Shown: positions 17,588 through 26,165 of the stretch, piece by piece | How the letters are laid out: every line of letters starts with the position of its first letter | Numbering within the stretch: position 1 is the first letter of the stretch | Assembly (NCBI RefSeq): GCF_042685645.1 | Contig: NZ_JBHUNX010000001.1 | Location: 372,001 to 436,000, forward strand | Source of the DNA: Salininema proteolyticum | Lineage (GTDB): Bacteria; Actinomycetota; Actinomycetes; Mycobacteriales; Micromonosporaceae | Length of the DNA: 64,000 nt | Direction: 5' to 3' | Notes under the pieces: generated by a model | What the model saw: the letters and a program-made list of their open reading frames with translations, nothing else | The model's database searches: none | What the model was told of the DNA's origin: nothing | Made by a program: the position numbers and the translations under genes

Positions 17588-17697
17588 GGTATACTTCCTG
17601 ATGTTCGCGATTGACCCCCAATGCGACATCGCGATTCCCTTGGTATCAAACATGAATCAACAGAGCGACCAGATCTCTGAGAGGGGTATTCCCACCC

Positions 17698-18849
17698 ATG
17701 AGCGAACCGATTCGACAACGGCGCAGGAGCCTGCGCCTCATGGCCATGGCGGCCACCGCCGCGGCGGCCGTCGGCGCCGCGTACGTGATGGCCATGGACT
17801 CCGCCTCCGCCGACGAGACCGTCGTCGTCGGTGACACGGCGCAGCTCACCGAGGCCGTGCGGAACGCCACGGCCGGAACGACCATCAGCGTCAAGGCCGG
17901 CACCTACCGCCCCACCGAGACGATCAAGGCTCGCACGAGCGGAACCGCCGCCGACCCCATCGCGCTCCGGCCCTATGGAGACGGGGCCGTCGTGGTCGAC
18001 GGGTCCGACCTCCCCGACGGATCCTGGCTCTTCGGCATCTACGCCGGCCACTGGCACGTCCGCGACATGGCCTTCACCAACTCTCCCGCCCACGGGTTCG
18101 TCGTCACCTCGTCGACCGGCGGGGTCTTCTCCAACCTCACCACCTCGCACAACGGGGACTCGGGCTTCACCCTGCGCGGTGAGGGCACCAACGACAACCT
18201 CGTGGTGAACCTCGACTCCTTCCGCAACTACGACGCGGCGAACAACGGGGAGAACGCCGACGGCATCGCCGTCAAGTACGGTTCGGGGACCGGCAACGTC
18301 ATCCGCAACGCGCGGCTCTACGAGAACGCCGACGACGGCCTGGACCTCTGGGCGTGGGAGTCGCCGATCCGAATCGAGAACTCCTGGGCCCACGGCAACG
18401 GCCACAACCGCTGGGACGACCCGGACTGGCAGGGCGACGGCAACGGATACAAGCTGGGCGGCAACGGCGAGAACGTGGCCCACACCGTCGTCGACAACGC
18501 CGCCTGGGGCAACGCCGGGCACGGTTACACCGAGAACGGCAATGAGGGGCGGATGCAGATCTTCCGCAACACCGCCTACGCCAACGACAAGAACGGCTTC
18601 TACTTCGCCGACGGGGCGTCGCGGCTGGCGAGGAACCTCGCCGTGGACAACGCGGACGGCGTCGGCAAGTTCGGCGACCGGACGCTGTCGGCGGCCAACG
18701 GATGGGACGAGGGAGTGGAGGTGCCCGGGTTCCGGTCGACGGACGCGTCCCAGGCGGACCGGCCTCGCCGGGCGGACGGATCCCTGCCCGAAGTCGAGTT
18801 CCTCAAGACCGGGACGAGCGAGATCGGCGCGCCCATGACTGGCAGATAG
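17698..18849 (+). CDS. secreted pectate lyase, polysaccharide lyase family 9-like
   Basis: 383 residues from ATG 17698. An RR-containing signal peptide (RQRRRSLRLMAMAATAAAAVG, ending ASADE) predicts export. The rest is a right-handed parallel beta-helix with Asn-rich turns. ENADGIAVKYGSGTGNVIR and YENADDGLDLW carry the Asp cluster that binds catalytic Ca in PL9 lyases such as PelL. These enzymes cleave polygalacturonate by beta-elimination. It is divergent from GH15, with a palindrome between them. Terminator hairpins follow. Confidence 0.85.
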   Translation: MSEPIRQRRRSLRLMAMAATAAAAVGAAYVMAMDSASADETVVVGDTAQLTEAVRNATAGTTISVKAGTYRPTETIKARTSGTAADPIALRPYGDGAVVVDGSDLPDGSWLFGIYAGHWHVRDMAFTNSPAHGFVVTSSTGGVFSNLTTSHNGDSGFTLRGEGTNDNLVVNLDSFRNYDAANNGENADGIAVKYGSGTGNVIRNARLYENADDGLDLWAWESPIRIENSWAHGNGHNRWDDPDWQGDGNGYKLGGNGENVAHTVVDNAAWGNAGHGYTENGNEGRMQIFRNTAYANDKNGFYFADGASRLARNLAVDNADGVGKFGDRTLSAANGWDEGVEVPGFRSTDASQADRPRRADGSLPEVEFLKTGTSEIGAPMTGR

Positions 18850-18866
18850 TTGTGCCGGAGCACCAT

Positions 18867-18937
18867 GGGGCGGCCGTGGAGTCAGGGGGCGATCGTCTTC
18901 CGGGCCCCACGGCCGCCCTCGTCGAGGGGGCGTTTTT
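18867..18937 (+). terminator. terminator hairpins after pectate lyase gene
   Basis: GGGCGGCCGTGG (from 18868) pairs with CCACGGCCGCCC (18907-18918). An inner hairpin CCCTCG/CGAGGG directly precedes GGCGTTTTT (18929-18937). Likely an intrinsic terminator. Confidence 0.7.
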
Positions 18938-18976
18938 CACACACCGCTGTCGCGTTTCCACCGATAGGATGAGGGA

Positions 18977-20374
18977 ATGCGTCATTTCGACCTCATCGTC
19001 ATAGGCTCCGGTTCAGGGAACACCATAGTGGACAAGTCCTTCGCCGACTGGAATGTAGCCATAGTGGACAGAGGTGTCGGCTCCCTGTCCAAGTACGGGG
19101 GCACCTGCCTCAACGTCGGGTGCATCCCCACCAAGATGCTCGTCTACGCCGCCGACGTCGCCGTCACCCCGGCCGAGGCCGAGCGTCTCGGCGTCGACCT
19201 GGCCCTCAACGGGGTCGACTGGCCGGCGGTCCGCGACCGCGTCTTCGGCCGCACCGACCCGATCGCGGACGGCGGCAAGGAGTACCGCGCCCACGGGCGC
19301 TCCAACGCCACCCTCTACGACGGCACGGGCCGCTTCACCGCTCCCAAGGTGATCGAAGTGGACGGTCAGGACGGCCGCGAGGAGATCACCGCCGAGCAGA
19401 TCGTCGTGGCCGCCGGATCGCGTCCGACCCTGCCGCCCGTCCCCGGACTGGAGGACGTCCCCTACCACACCTCCGACTCCGTCATGCGCATCGACGAACT
19501 TCCCCGCCGCATGGTCGTCCTCGGGACCGGATTCGTCGCCGCCGAGATGGCGCACGTCTTCTCCGCCTTCGGAGTCGAGGTCACCATCGTCGGCCGATCG
19601 GACCGGATGCTGCGCGTCGAGGACAGGGACGTCTCGCGCCGCTTCACCGAGCTTGCCGCCGAGCGCTGGGACTACCGGCCGAAGCGGACCCTCCGCAAGG
19701 TCGCCCGGCGGAACGGCGAGATCACGCTGTCGGCGGAAGGACCGGACGGGCCCGAGGAGATCGCGACCGACCTCCTGCTCGTCGCCACCGGGCGGCGGCC
19801 GAACTCCGACGTCGTATCCGCCGAGGCCGGAGGACTGGCCACCGACGCCGACGGGCTCATCGAGGTCGACGAGTACCAGCGCACGAGCGTCGAGGGCGTC
19901 TGGGCGCTGGGCGACGTCAGCTCGCCCTACCAGCTCAAGCACGTGGCCAACGGCGACGCCCGGGTCGTGCGGCACAATCTGCTCAATCCCGAGTCGCTCA
20001 TCAAGACCATGGGAGAGGCCGTGCCCCACGCGGTCTTCTCCCATCCGCAGATCGCTTCAGTCGGCATGACCGAGCAGCGGGCCGAGGCCGACGGAGTGGA
20101 GTACGTGAGCGCGGTCCACGAGTACGCGGACGTGGCCTACGGCTGGGCGATGGAGGACACCACCGGGTTCGCCAAGATCCTGGCCCACCGGCAGACCCGC
20201 CAGATCCTCGGGGCGCACATCATGGGGCCTCAGGCCTCGAACCTGATTCAGCCGCTGATCCAGGCCATGGCGGTGGGCACGGATGTGCCGACCATGGCGC
20301 GGGGGCAGTACTGGATCCACCCGGCGCTGGCGGAGGTCGTGGAGAACGCCCTGCTCAAGGTCTGCAAGGACTGA
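18977..20374 (+). CDS. mtr: mycothione reductase
   Basis: 465-residue flavoprotein disulfide reductase. It starts MRHFDLIVIGSGSGNTIVD, the FAD-binding Gly motif in the form typical of Mtr rather than glutathione reductase. The redox disulfide is Cys44-Cys49 in GGTCLNVGCIPTK. The NADPH-binding motif is VLGTGFVAAEMAHVF, and the C-terminal dimer domain has YWIHPALAEVVENAL with the catalytic His-Glu pair. It reduces mycothiol disulfide with NADPH in the cytoplasm. It stands alone between hairpins. The arsenate reductase and mycoredoxin encoded in this window would depend on the mycothiol pool it maintains. Confidence 0.93.
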   Translation: MRHFDLIVIGSGSGNTIVDKSFADWNVAIVDRGVGSLSKYGGTCLNVGCIPTKMLVYAADVAVTPAEAERLGVDLALNGVDWPAVRDRVFGRTDPIADGGKEYRAHGRSNATLYDGTGRFTAPKVIEVDGQDGREEITAEQIVVAAGSRPTLPPVPGLEDVPYHTSDSVMRIDELPRRMVVLGTGFVAAEMAHVFSAFGVEVTIVGRSDRMLRVEDRDVSRRFTELAAERWDYRPKRTLRKVARRNGEITLSAEGPDGPEEIATDLLLVATGRRPNSDVVSAEAGGLATDADGLIEVDEYQRTSVEGVWALGDVSSPYQLKHVANGDARVVRHNLLNPESLIKTMGEAVPHAVFSHPQIASVGMTEQRAEADGVEYVSAVHEYADVAYGWAMEDTTGFAKILAHRQTRQILGAHIMGPQASNLIQPLIQAMAVGTDVPTMARGQYWIHPALAEVVENALLKVCKD

Positions 20375-20389
20375 GCCGTTGCCTGGGCG

Positions 20390-20424
20390 GGCGAACCGCT
20401 CCCGTCCGGGTGCGGTTCGCCTTT
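20390..20424 (+). terminator. terminator after mtr
   Basis: GGCGAACCGC (20390-20399) and GCGGTTCGCC (20412-20421) form a perfect 10-base stem followed by TTTGCC, 16 bases beyond the mtr stop. Confidence 0.75.
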
Positions 20425-20490
20425 GCCGTTCGGCGCCTATGACCGGCGCGGGTTCCCGAGTCGTCCAGACTCCCGTCAAGAGCAGTGGAA

Positions 20491-21327
20491 CTACTTCTCG
20501 CAGGAGTGGATCTCTCCACCCAGGTGGAGGGTTTCACAGGTGTCGGAGCCTTCGTTGCCGTCGACGACCCCTTGCGGCACGACGATCACCTTTCCAAAGG
20601 AGAATCCGTGGATATGGTCGTCGCCGCTTCCGCCATCGATCCGTCCTCCGAATGAGACGATATCCGCCTTGAACGAGTCGTTCCCCTCATCGCCTTGAAT
20701 CCTGTCGCCGGACGACATGTCTTCGACGGTGATATCGTCCGACCCCGTGCCGCCGGAGACGAGCATTCCAACGGCCGTGGACTTGTCGACACGAATGGTG
20801 TCGGAGCCGGAATGCCCGTATACCTGGGGAGCTCTCTCGACGACACGGAACCGCGATGCTCTGGCGATGGTGATCTCGTCGTCGCCGTCATCGCCGCCGA
20901 CAGTTCCTTCGCGAATCGAATCGACGTGAATGCGGTCAGAGTCGTCTCCGCCGCTGATGAAGGGATCTTCAGCGGGTTCGGCCGTTGAGAACGACAGCAT
21001 GCTCTTCACTTTGATGGTGTCGGTCCCGTTCCCTCCATGAATGCCGGTCTGCTCACCGGCCGGCATGATCACCAGTTCGTCCTTGATGGTGATCGAGTCG
21101 TTCCCGCCTTTGGCGTCGATCTTCCGGTACTTCAGGTTTTCACAGACGATGGTGTCCGGCCCGTCGGTGCCGATGACATCCTCGGGGCCCTTGGCGGGTT
21201 CGCCGTTGACCGTGCAGTTCTCACCGTCATCGGCCTGGGCGACCGACGGAGGCAGGGTGAGGGCCGCGGCGATTGTTGCGATGGCGGGGACGGCGACGCG
21301 CCAGGCGAGTTGAAGTGACTGCTTCAC
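20491..21327 (-). CDS. secreted protein with RTX-like calcium-binding repeats
   Basis: 278 residues from ATG 21327. A signal peptide (hydrophobic about 8-28, SVAQADDGEN) predicts Sec export. From residue 45 the chain is a series of about nine nonapeptide-like repeats with Gly-Gly-x-Gly-x-Asp character: KGGNDSITI, HGGNGTDTIKV, SGGDDSDRIHV, GGDDGDDEITI, GHSGSDTIRV, SGGTGSDDITV, GDEGNDSFKA, DGGSGDDHIHG, DGNEGSDTCET. Such repeats bind Ca and fold into a beta-roll. There is no enzymatic domain and no type I secretion gene nearby. Cys residues near both ends (NCTVNG, DTIVCEN, DTCET, HSCEK) may form disulfides. Role unknown. Confidence 0.78.
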   Translation of the reverse strand: MKQSLQLAWRVAVPAIATIAAALTLPPSVAQADDGENCTVNGEPAKGPEDVIGTDGPDTIVCENLKYRKIDAKGGNDSITIKDELVIMPAGEQTGIHGGNGTDTIKVKSMLSFSTAEPAEDPFISGGDDSDRIHVDSIREGTVGGDDGDDEITIARASRFRVVERAPQVYGHSGSDTIRVDKSTAVGMLVSGGTGSDDITVEDMSSGDRIQGDEGNDSFKADIVSFGGRIDGGSGDDHIHGFSFGKVIVVPQGVVDGNEGSDTCETLHLGGEIHSCEK

Positions 21328-21640
21328 GAAGGATCTTTCTATCTCAGAAGGGCTCGTGCGTGTTGCGGCTTCATCGTGACACCGTGGAGGGATCTGTCAG
21401 GGAAGATTGCGGCAGAAGAACTATCCGGATTCCGACGCGCCAGAGAGGCTTGCCCACGGCTGGGAAACGGGAGGAATTCTCGTGAATGGTCAGGTGTGCG
21501 GTGTCGGGGAACGGGTGGAGGCTGCTGAAGAGCGCGCTCGCAGTGTCACTCAACGGATACGTCTGAGAATCCGATGTGGACAGAGAACTGGCGGCCCGCT
21601 GCGATCGACCTGTGCTCGCGGTCGGTCCACGGGGATCCCG
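21328..21640. other. intergenic, promoter region of the RTX-like gene
   Basis: About 310 bases between two minus-strand genes. Only short overlapping frames with poor coding character are seen. No strong hairpin or promoter could be assigned. Confidence 0.35.
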
Positions 21641-22441
21641 TCAACGGACGGACGGAATGAACTCCCAGGACGCGGCATCGAGGAACTGCGGGGCGAAGGC
21701 ATTGGTCTCGACATCGGTGTAGAAATGGGCGGGAGCGGCGGCGACCGTGGTGCGGGACAGGACGTCGATTGCGGCGGCGCCTTGCATCGTCCCCTCGTCG
21801 TCTCGCCAGACCAGGGACCCCGCGAACGAGTGCGCCATCGTGGTTCCGTCCACGTCGATCCGGCACTGCGCACTCAGCTTGCCGGCACGGATGCACTCCG
21901 ACACCTCATACTCGCCGCCCGCCGCGTCCACCGTGCGCGCTGAAGGAACGGCATCCCAGGTCACCTCTTCGAACTCGACGTCCAACGACGCGACCCTCCT
22001 CCCCTCCTCAAAAGTGTCCCGGCTCCAGAGCCCGGGCAGGACAGCCCTGCTCTCGGGCGCGATCGTCACATGGTCGGCGGCGAACTGCTCCCCGTTGTGG
22101 GAGAGGACCTCCTCGCCCTCGGCATCCCGGTAGACGACCCTCGCCGAGACGATCGCCGCTTGGTCGGGATCGGTGTTCTCCAGGATCACTCCGGTGCGGT
22201 ACCCGATGTCGTCCTCTGTCAGACCCGACTCGGCCATTCTGACCTCGCCGTTCGGGTCGGGCGGCGGATCCTCCGACTCCTCCGGCGAAGGCTCGGGGGA
22301 GTCGACGAAATCCCCTCCGGCGCTGAGAGTAGAGGTCTGGGGGACCGGCAACACCGCCACGGCCAGCGCCGCGGCCGCGAGCAGAATGGTCGACAGGATC
22401 AGGATGCCCCGGGGGATCGAGAGCAGCTTTCTCCACAGCAT
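21641..22441 (-). CDS. membrane-anchored extracellular protein, unknown function
   Basis: 266 residues from ATG 22441 with GAGGTG eight bases upstream. One membrane segment lies near the N-terminus (GILILSTILLAAAALAVAVL, after MLWRKLLSIPR). A Pro/Glu/Asp-rich linker (EPSPEESEDPPPDPNGE) follows, then a beta-rich domain of about 190 residues with two Cys (SECIRAG, SAQCRID). The orientation suggests an extracytoplasmic domain. No family recognised. It is divergent from the next gene, which also encodes a membrane-anchored acidic protein, so the two may work together (inference). Confidence 0.7.
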   Translation of the reverse strand: MLWRKLLSIPRGILILSTILLAAAALAVAVLPVPQTSTLSAGGDFVDSPEPSPEESEDPPPDPNGEVRMAESGLTEDDIGYRTGVILENTDPDQAAIVSARVVYRDAEGEEVLSHNGEQFAADHVTIAPESRAVLPGLWSRDTFEEGRRVASLDVEFEEVTWDAVPSARTVDAAGGEYEVSECIRAGKLSAQCRIDVDGTTMAHSFAGSLVWRDDEGTMQGAAAIDVLSRTTVAAAPAHFYTDVETNAFAPQFLDAASWEFIPSVR

Positions 22442-22516
22442 GAGTTGGACACCTCGGTCTAGAATGCGAACTGGGTACACGATACTCACCGCCGCCCAAT
22501 CCCCCGGAGGTAGATT

Positions 22517-23711
22517 TTGTCCCGTTCGGACACTGACATGCCCGACCCGTTTCGCGGGGCTCCCCTGACCGGCGAAGCCAGGTCCGCGACGCCTTTGATC
22601 GCGGCAGCGCTGGCGCTGCTTCTCCTGGTGTCCGCCGCCGGATTCCATCTGTGGAAGCAGTTCTACGCGCCGAACAGCGACGACAAGGCCATAGCCTACG
22701 CCGAGAAGCTCCTCGCCGCAGTCGCCGACGGCGACCACGAGAGGGCGCTGGAGGCCATGGGGGACTCGACCGATCTGGAGTCGGGATCGCTCGACTTCAT
22801 CGAGCACTCCGCCGGCCTGTGGGAGGTGGAGCGGGTCGGCGTCGTCCGGTCCAGCGAGACCGACACTCAGGACGGCACCTCCTACTCCGGCAGTGTCATG
22901 GCCCGAGTGAAAGGCGAGAGCGGAGTCGGGTTCGCCATCGGCTTCGACGTCTCCAGCGATCCCGAGAGCGGAGAGTGGACGGTCTCCGAACTCCTGCAGC
23001 CGGTGCCGGTGAGCGTCGAGGCGGCGCAAGCCGTCGAGGTCAATGGAGTGCGGTTGAGCGAGTTCGTCACCGACTCGGACACCACATTGGTCGTTTTTTC
23101 CCGGAGAGTTCACGGTGGAGGACGTCCGTTTCCCCGTCGCCGCAGAGCCGCACGGGCAGGAGGTGCTCATCGGAGACCGTGACAGCGCGACCGAGAATCC
23201 AGGGGAGACCAGTGCCTTCAACGTGGATTGGAGTACCGACGATATGGACTTGAGCAAGGCCGCGCTGGACGCCGTGGACGCCGTCGTCCGGGACCTGGTC
23301 GATTCCTGCGAAGAGAAGATGAGCGGGAAGACGGAGGAGGACCCCACTTGCCCGTTCTCGATCGAACTGGGCAGCGGCACCGAATTCGGAGAGCACGACC
23401 TCTTCGGCTGGCCGGACCCGGAATGGGAGGTCGCCCGCTACCCGGAGGTGCGAACCGAAGTGGTGGGGGAGAACGTCCTGCTCTCCAACGCGGACCCCGG
23501 AGAGGTCCGATTCAGCTTCGGGACCGACAAGGCCCATAAGCCCTCGCCGCCGTCGGGCGAGCGCTGGAAGTTCCTCTGCACCATGGACTTCAGCAAGTAC
23601 ACGATCCCGCTGAGCGCCCTGGAGGGAGACGACCTCCGTCTGTCCGAAGACGACTTGGTCGAACGGGGCTCCGTTTCGGGAACCACCGTCTGCCGTCCCG
23701 AGGAGTCGTGA
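22517..23711 (+). pseudogene. membrane-anchored hypothetical protein split by a frameshift at a T6 run
   Basis: The frame from TTG 22517 (GGAGG six bases upstream) encodes MSRSDTDMPDPFRGAPL, one membrane segment (LIAAALALLLLVSAAGF) and an extracytoplasmic domain to TDSDTTLVVF, then turns Arg-rich and ends at 23182. In the +1 frame, directly after TTTTTT (23094-23099), the reading continues as PGEFTVEDVRFPVAAEP and runs to 23711. Removing one T joins the two into one protein of about 397 residues. This is either a sequencing error, a true frameshift mutation or a slippery site. The C-terminal part has four Cys. No family recognised. Confidence 0.7.
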
Positions 23712-23776
23712 CGGCCCGTCATACCGCCCCGATCGGCTTGTGAGTCGGCCCGGTCGAGTCTCCAGGAGGGACAGAA

Positions 23777-23822
23777 CGGTGAATCGGGAGGAGCTCGCAT
23801 AAGGACTCTGCCCGATTCACCG
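23777..23822. terminator. bidirectional terminator hairpin
   Basis: CGGTGAATCGGG (23777-23788) and CCCGATTCACCG (23811-23822) form a perfect 12-base inverted repeat between two convergent genes; TTTTT follows at 23833-23837. Confidence 0.75.
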
Positions 23823-23843
23823 CGACATTGACTTTTTACGGCC

Positions 23844-25301
23844 TCAACCGCAGCAGCCGCCGCCCTTCTCCTCTATGACGGCCACCGGCTCGCGCACATC
23901 ATCGCCCGAGCGACCGTGCAGGACACCAGTGGAGAGGCCGCGCGCGACCGGCCCGTCTTCACGCGTGGCCGACTCGCCTCCGCTCGTGTCGCAGGAACTG
24001 CCGCAGTCGCCCGACACGCCTTCATCGGACCCCTCCAGCAGCCCCGAAGAACAGACGCCGGTCTCCGGCAGCTCCAACTCCACCGAGTCGGCCGACTCGC
24101 GGTCGCCGGCCAGGGCCGCCGCGATGGAACGGACCTGCTCGTACCCCGTGGCCAGGAGGAACGTGGGCGCCCGGCCGTAGGACTTCATCCCCGCGATGTA
24201 GAGGTTCTCGTCGGGGTGCGCCAGCTCGCGCTCGCCGTGGGGCGGAACGGTTCCGCAGGAGTGGAAGTTCGGGTCGATGAGCGGCCCCAGCTTCTCCGGC
24301 GCCTCTACCGCCGGGTCCAGGCTCAGGCGGACCTCTCTAAGCAGGTCCAGGTCGGGCCGGAACCCGGTCGCCGCGGCGATCCAGTCGACGCGGAGCTCGA
24401 CAGGCTTGCCCAGGGACGTCGCTTCGACGCGGACGCCCCCGTCGTCCCCGGCGAGCGTCGAGATGCGGAACCTCTTGTGCAGCTTGACCTTCCCCGACTC
24501 TACGGCCTCCTTCAGGCGGGTGCCGAGGCGCCCGCGCTCGGGCAGGGCGTCGTCCTCGCCGCCCCCGTACACCCGCGCGGCGTTGGAGGATCGGATGGCC
24601 CAGGAGACCTCCGTCCCGGGCGCGGTCTGGGCGAGTTCGACCAGGGAGAGGAGCGTGTTGGCGGCCGAGTGTCCGGCGCCGACGACGAGGGTGTGCCTGC
24701 CGGCGTAGCGCTCGCGGTCGGCGCCCGTCACGTCGGGCAGCGGGCCGACCAGGTGATCGGCGGCGGTTTCTTCGCCGGGGACGGCCAGTCCTCCGGTCCC
24801 CAGTGGGTTGGAGTGCCCCCAGTTTCCCGAGGCGTCGATGACTGCGTCGGCGGTGAAGTCCTCGTAGCGGCCCTCGACGCGCGCCCGCACCAGGTAGGGG
24901 GCGTTTTCGCGCCGGAGGGTCCGGGTCTTGTCGAGGCCCTGGCGGGTCACCGCGACGACCTCGGCCCCGTAGTGGAGGTGTTCCTTGATTTCGGGCAGTC
25001 CGGCCAGCGGCACGAGGTATTCCTCGGCGAGCTCGGCGCCGGTGGGGTGGGCGTCGGGTGCGGGCTCGTTCCAGCCGTGCCGGTCGAGCAGGGTGCGCGC
25101 GGCGGTGTCGATGTCGAACTTCCAGGGGGAGAAGAGGCGGACGTGGCCCCAGGCGCGGACGGCCGCGGCGGGCCCGTCGCCCTTCTCCAGCACGATCGGG
25201 GTGATGCCTCGTTCGACGAGGTGGGAGGCGGCGGCAAGCCCGACCGGGCCCGCGCCGATGACGACGGCCGAGGCGGCGGGGCTGGTGGTGAGGTGTCCCA
25301 T
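23844..25301 (-). CDS. FAD/NAD(P)-binding monooxygenase, ArsO-like, with Cys-rich tail
   Basis: 485 residues from ATG 25301. The N-terminal FAD motif is VVIGAGPVGLAAASHL (about 12-27); the second nucleotide motif is LVVGAGHSAANTLLSL (about 207-222), and ATGFRPDLDL is the flavin monooxygenase ATG motif. It resembles flavoproteins called ArsO found in actinobacterial arsenic operons. The C-terminal 70 residues are unusual: Ser/Gly/Glu-rich with Cys in GVCSSG, GDCGSSC and a terminal GGGCCG. This may be a metalloid-binding tail (inference). It is divergent from arsR1, with operator-like repeats between them. Confidence 0.8.
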   Translation of the reverse strand: MGHLTTSPAASAVVIGAGPVGLAAASHLVERGITPIVLEKGDGPAAAVRAWGHVRLFSPWKFDIDTAARTLLDRHGWNEPAPDAHPTGAELAEEYLVPLAGLPEIKEHLHYGAEVVAVTRQGLDKTRTLRRENAPYLVRARVEGRYEDFTADAVIDASGNWGHSNPLGTGGLAVPGEETAADHLVGPLPDVTGADRERYAGRHTLVVGAGHSAANTLLSLVELAQTAPGTEVSWAIRSSNAARVYGGGEDDALPERGRLGTRLKEAVESGKVKLHKRFRISTLAGDDGGVRVEATSLGKPVELRVDWIAAATGFRPDLDLLREVRLSLDPAVEAPEKLGPLIDPNFHSCGTVPPHGERELAHPDENLYIAGMKSYGRAPTFLLATGYEQVRSIAAALAGDRESADSVELELPETGVCSSGLLEGSDEGVSGDCGSSCDTSGGESATREDGPVARGLSTGVLHGRSGDDVREPVAVIEEKGGGCCG

Positions 25302-25344
25302 GGGGGCTCCTTCGCGGTCTGATTGATCTGATGAACTCTATTAT

Positions 25345-25364
25345 TAGCAGCAAATGCTGTTGAT
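25345..25364. promoter_or_regulatory. inverted repeat, candidate ArsR operator
   Basis: CAGCA-AA-TGCTG (25348-25359) is the core of an imperfect 20-base palindrome (TTAGCAGCAA, ATGCTGTTGA) between the divergent arsO-like and arsR genes. It lies 30-45 bases before the arsR start in an AT-rich stretch. ArsR proteins bind such dyads and leave when As(III) binds. Confidence 0.55.
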
Positions 25365-25390
25365 AGCAAGTCCTGTGTCATAATGGGGCC

Positions 25391-25726
25391 ATGACCCGCC
25401 GAGAGATCCCACTGGCCGAGGTTCCGAGCGACGCGACGATCCTCCAGCGAGCCAAGGACACCGCCCCGCAGTTCAAGGCCCTGGCCGACGAGAACCGGCT
25501 CGGCCTCGTCCTGCTGCTGACCGAGAGATCCCGCACGGTCCGCGAGCTGAGCGAGGCGACCGGCCTGTCGCAGACCCTCGTCAGCCACCACCTCAAGCCC
25601 CTCCGCGAACTGGGCCTGGTCGAGGTGACGCCGCAAGGGCGCTCCAACGTCTACTCCATCTGCTGCGCCCCATTCGCCGACCCGCTCAAGACCCTGGCCG
25701 GCATCGCCACCCCCGGCGAGTGCTGA
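25391..25726 (+). CDS. arsR: ArsR-family repressor 1 (Cys-Cys C-terminal site)
   Basis: 111 residues from ATG 25391. Winged-helix with ALADENRLGLVLLL, recognition helix TGLSQTLVSHHLKPL, wing VTPQGRSNVYS. It lacks the classic ELCVCDL site. Instead Cys91-Cys92 (SICCAPF) and the C-terminal residue Cys111 could bind As(III), as in ArsR proteins with C-terminal sites. Divergent from the arsO-like gene, which it probably controls. Confidence 0.85.
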   Translation: MTRREIPLAEVPSDATILQRAKDTAPQFKALADENRLGLVLLLTERSRTVRELSEATGLSQTLVSHHLKPLRELGLVEVTPQGRSNVYSICCAPFADPLKTLAGIATPGEC

Positions 25727-25799
25727 GGCACCTCCGCGCATGATCCAGGTCGCATGACCCTGCCTTGTCGATCGCTTCGAGGCCCGCCAAACTAGACGG

Positions 25800-26165
25800 G
25801 TGTCTAATCAAGCCTCCGATGCCGCCGCGGACCTGGCCGACTGCCGGGTCCCGCTGGTGCGAGAACCGCTGAACCCCGCCCAGGCCGAACGCCTGGCACC
25901 CTCCTTCAAGGCCCTCGGCGATCCGGTGCGGCTCCGACTGCTCTCCCTCATCGCCTCCCACGAAGGCGGCCGAGTCTGCGTCTGCGACCTGACCGGCTCC
26001 TTCGACCTGAAGGCCCCGACCATCTCCCACCACCTCAAAGTCCTCAAGGACCACGGGCTGGTCACCTCCGAGCGGCGCGGCACCTGGATCTACTACACCG
26101 CCACCGCCGAGACCCTCGACCTGCTCTCCACCGTCCTGTCCGTCCGCGAGGGGGCCGCCGCATGA
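25800..26165 (+). CDS. arsR: ArsR-family repressor 2 (CxC metalloid site)
   Basis: 121 residues from GTG 25800. Winged helix with FKALGDPVRLRLLSLI, the classic metalloid-binding RVCVCDL (Cys60, Cys62), recognition helix APTISHHLKVLKDHGL and wing ERRGTWIYY. The start codon lies within an inverted repeat TAGAC-GGGT-GTCTA (25793-25806), which may be its own operator. The stop overlaps the acr3 start by four bases (ATGA), so it is the first gene of arsR-acr3-arsC. Confidence 0.9.
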   Translation: MSNQASDAAADLADCRVPLVREPLNPAQAERLAPSFKALGDPVRLRLLSLIASHEGGRVCVCDLTGSFDLKAPTISHHLKVLKDHGLVTSERRGTWIYYTATAETLDLLSTVLSVREGAAA

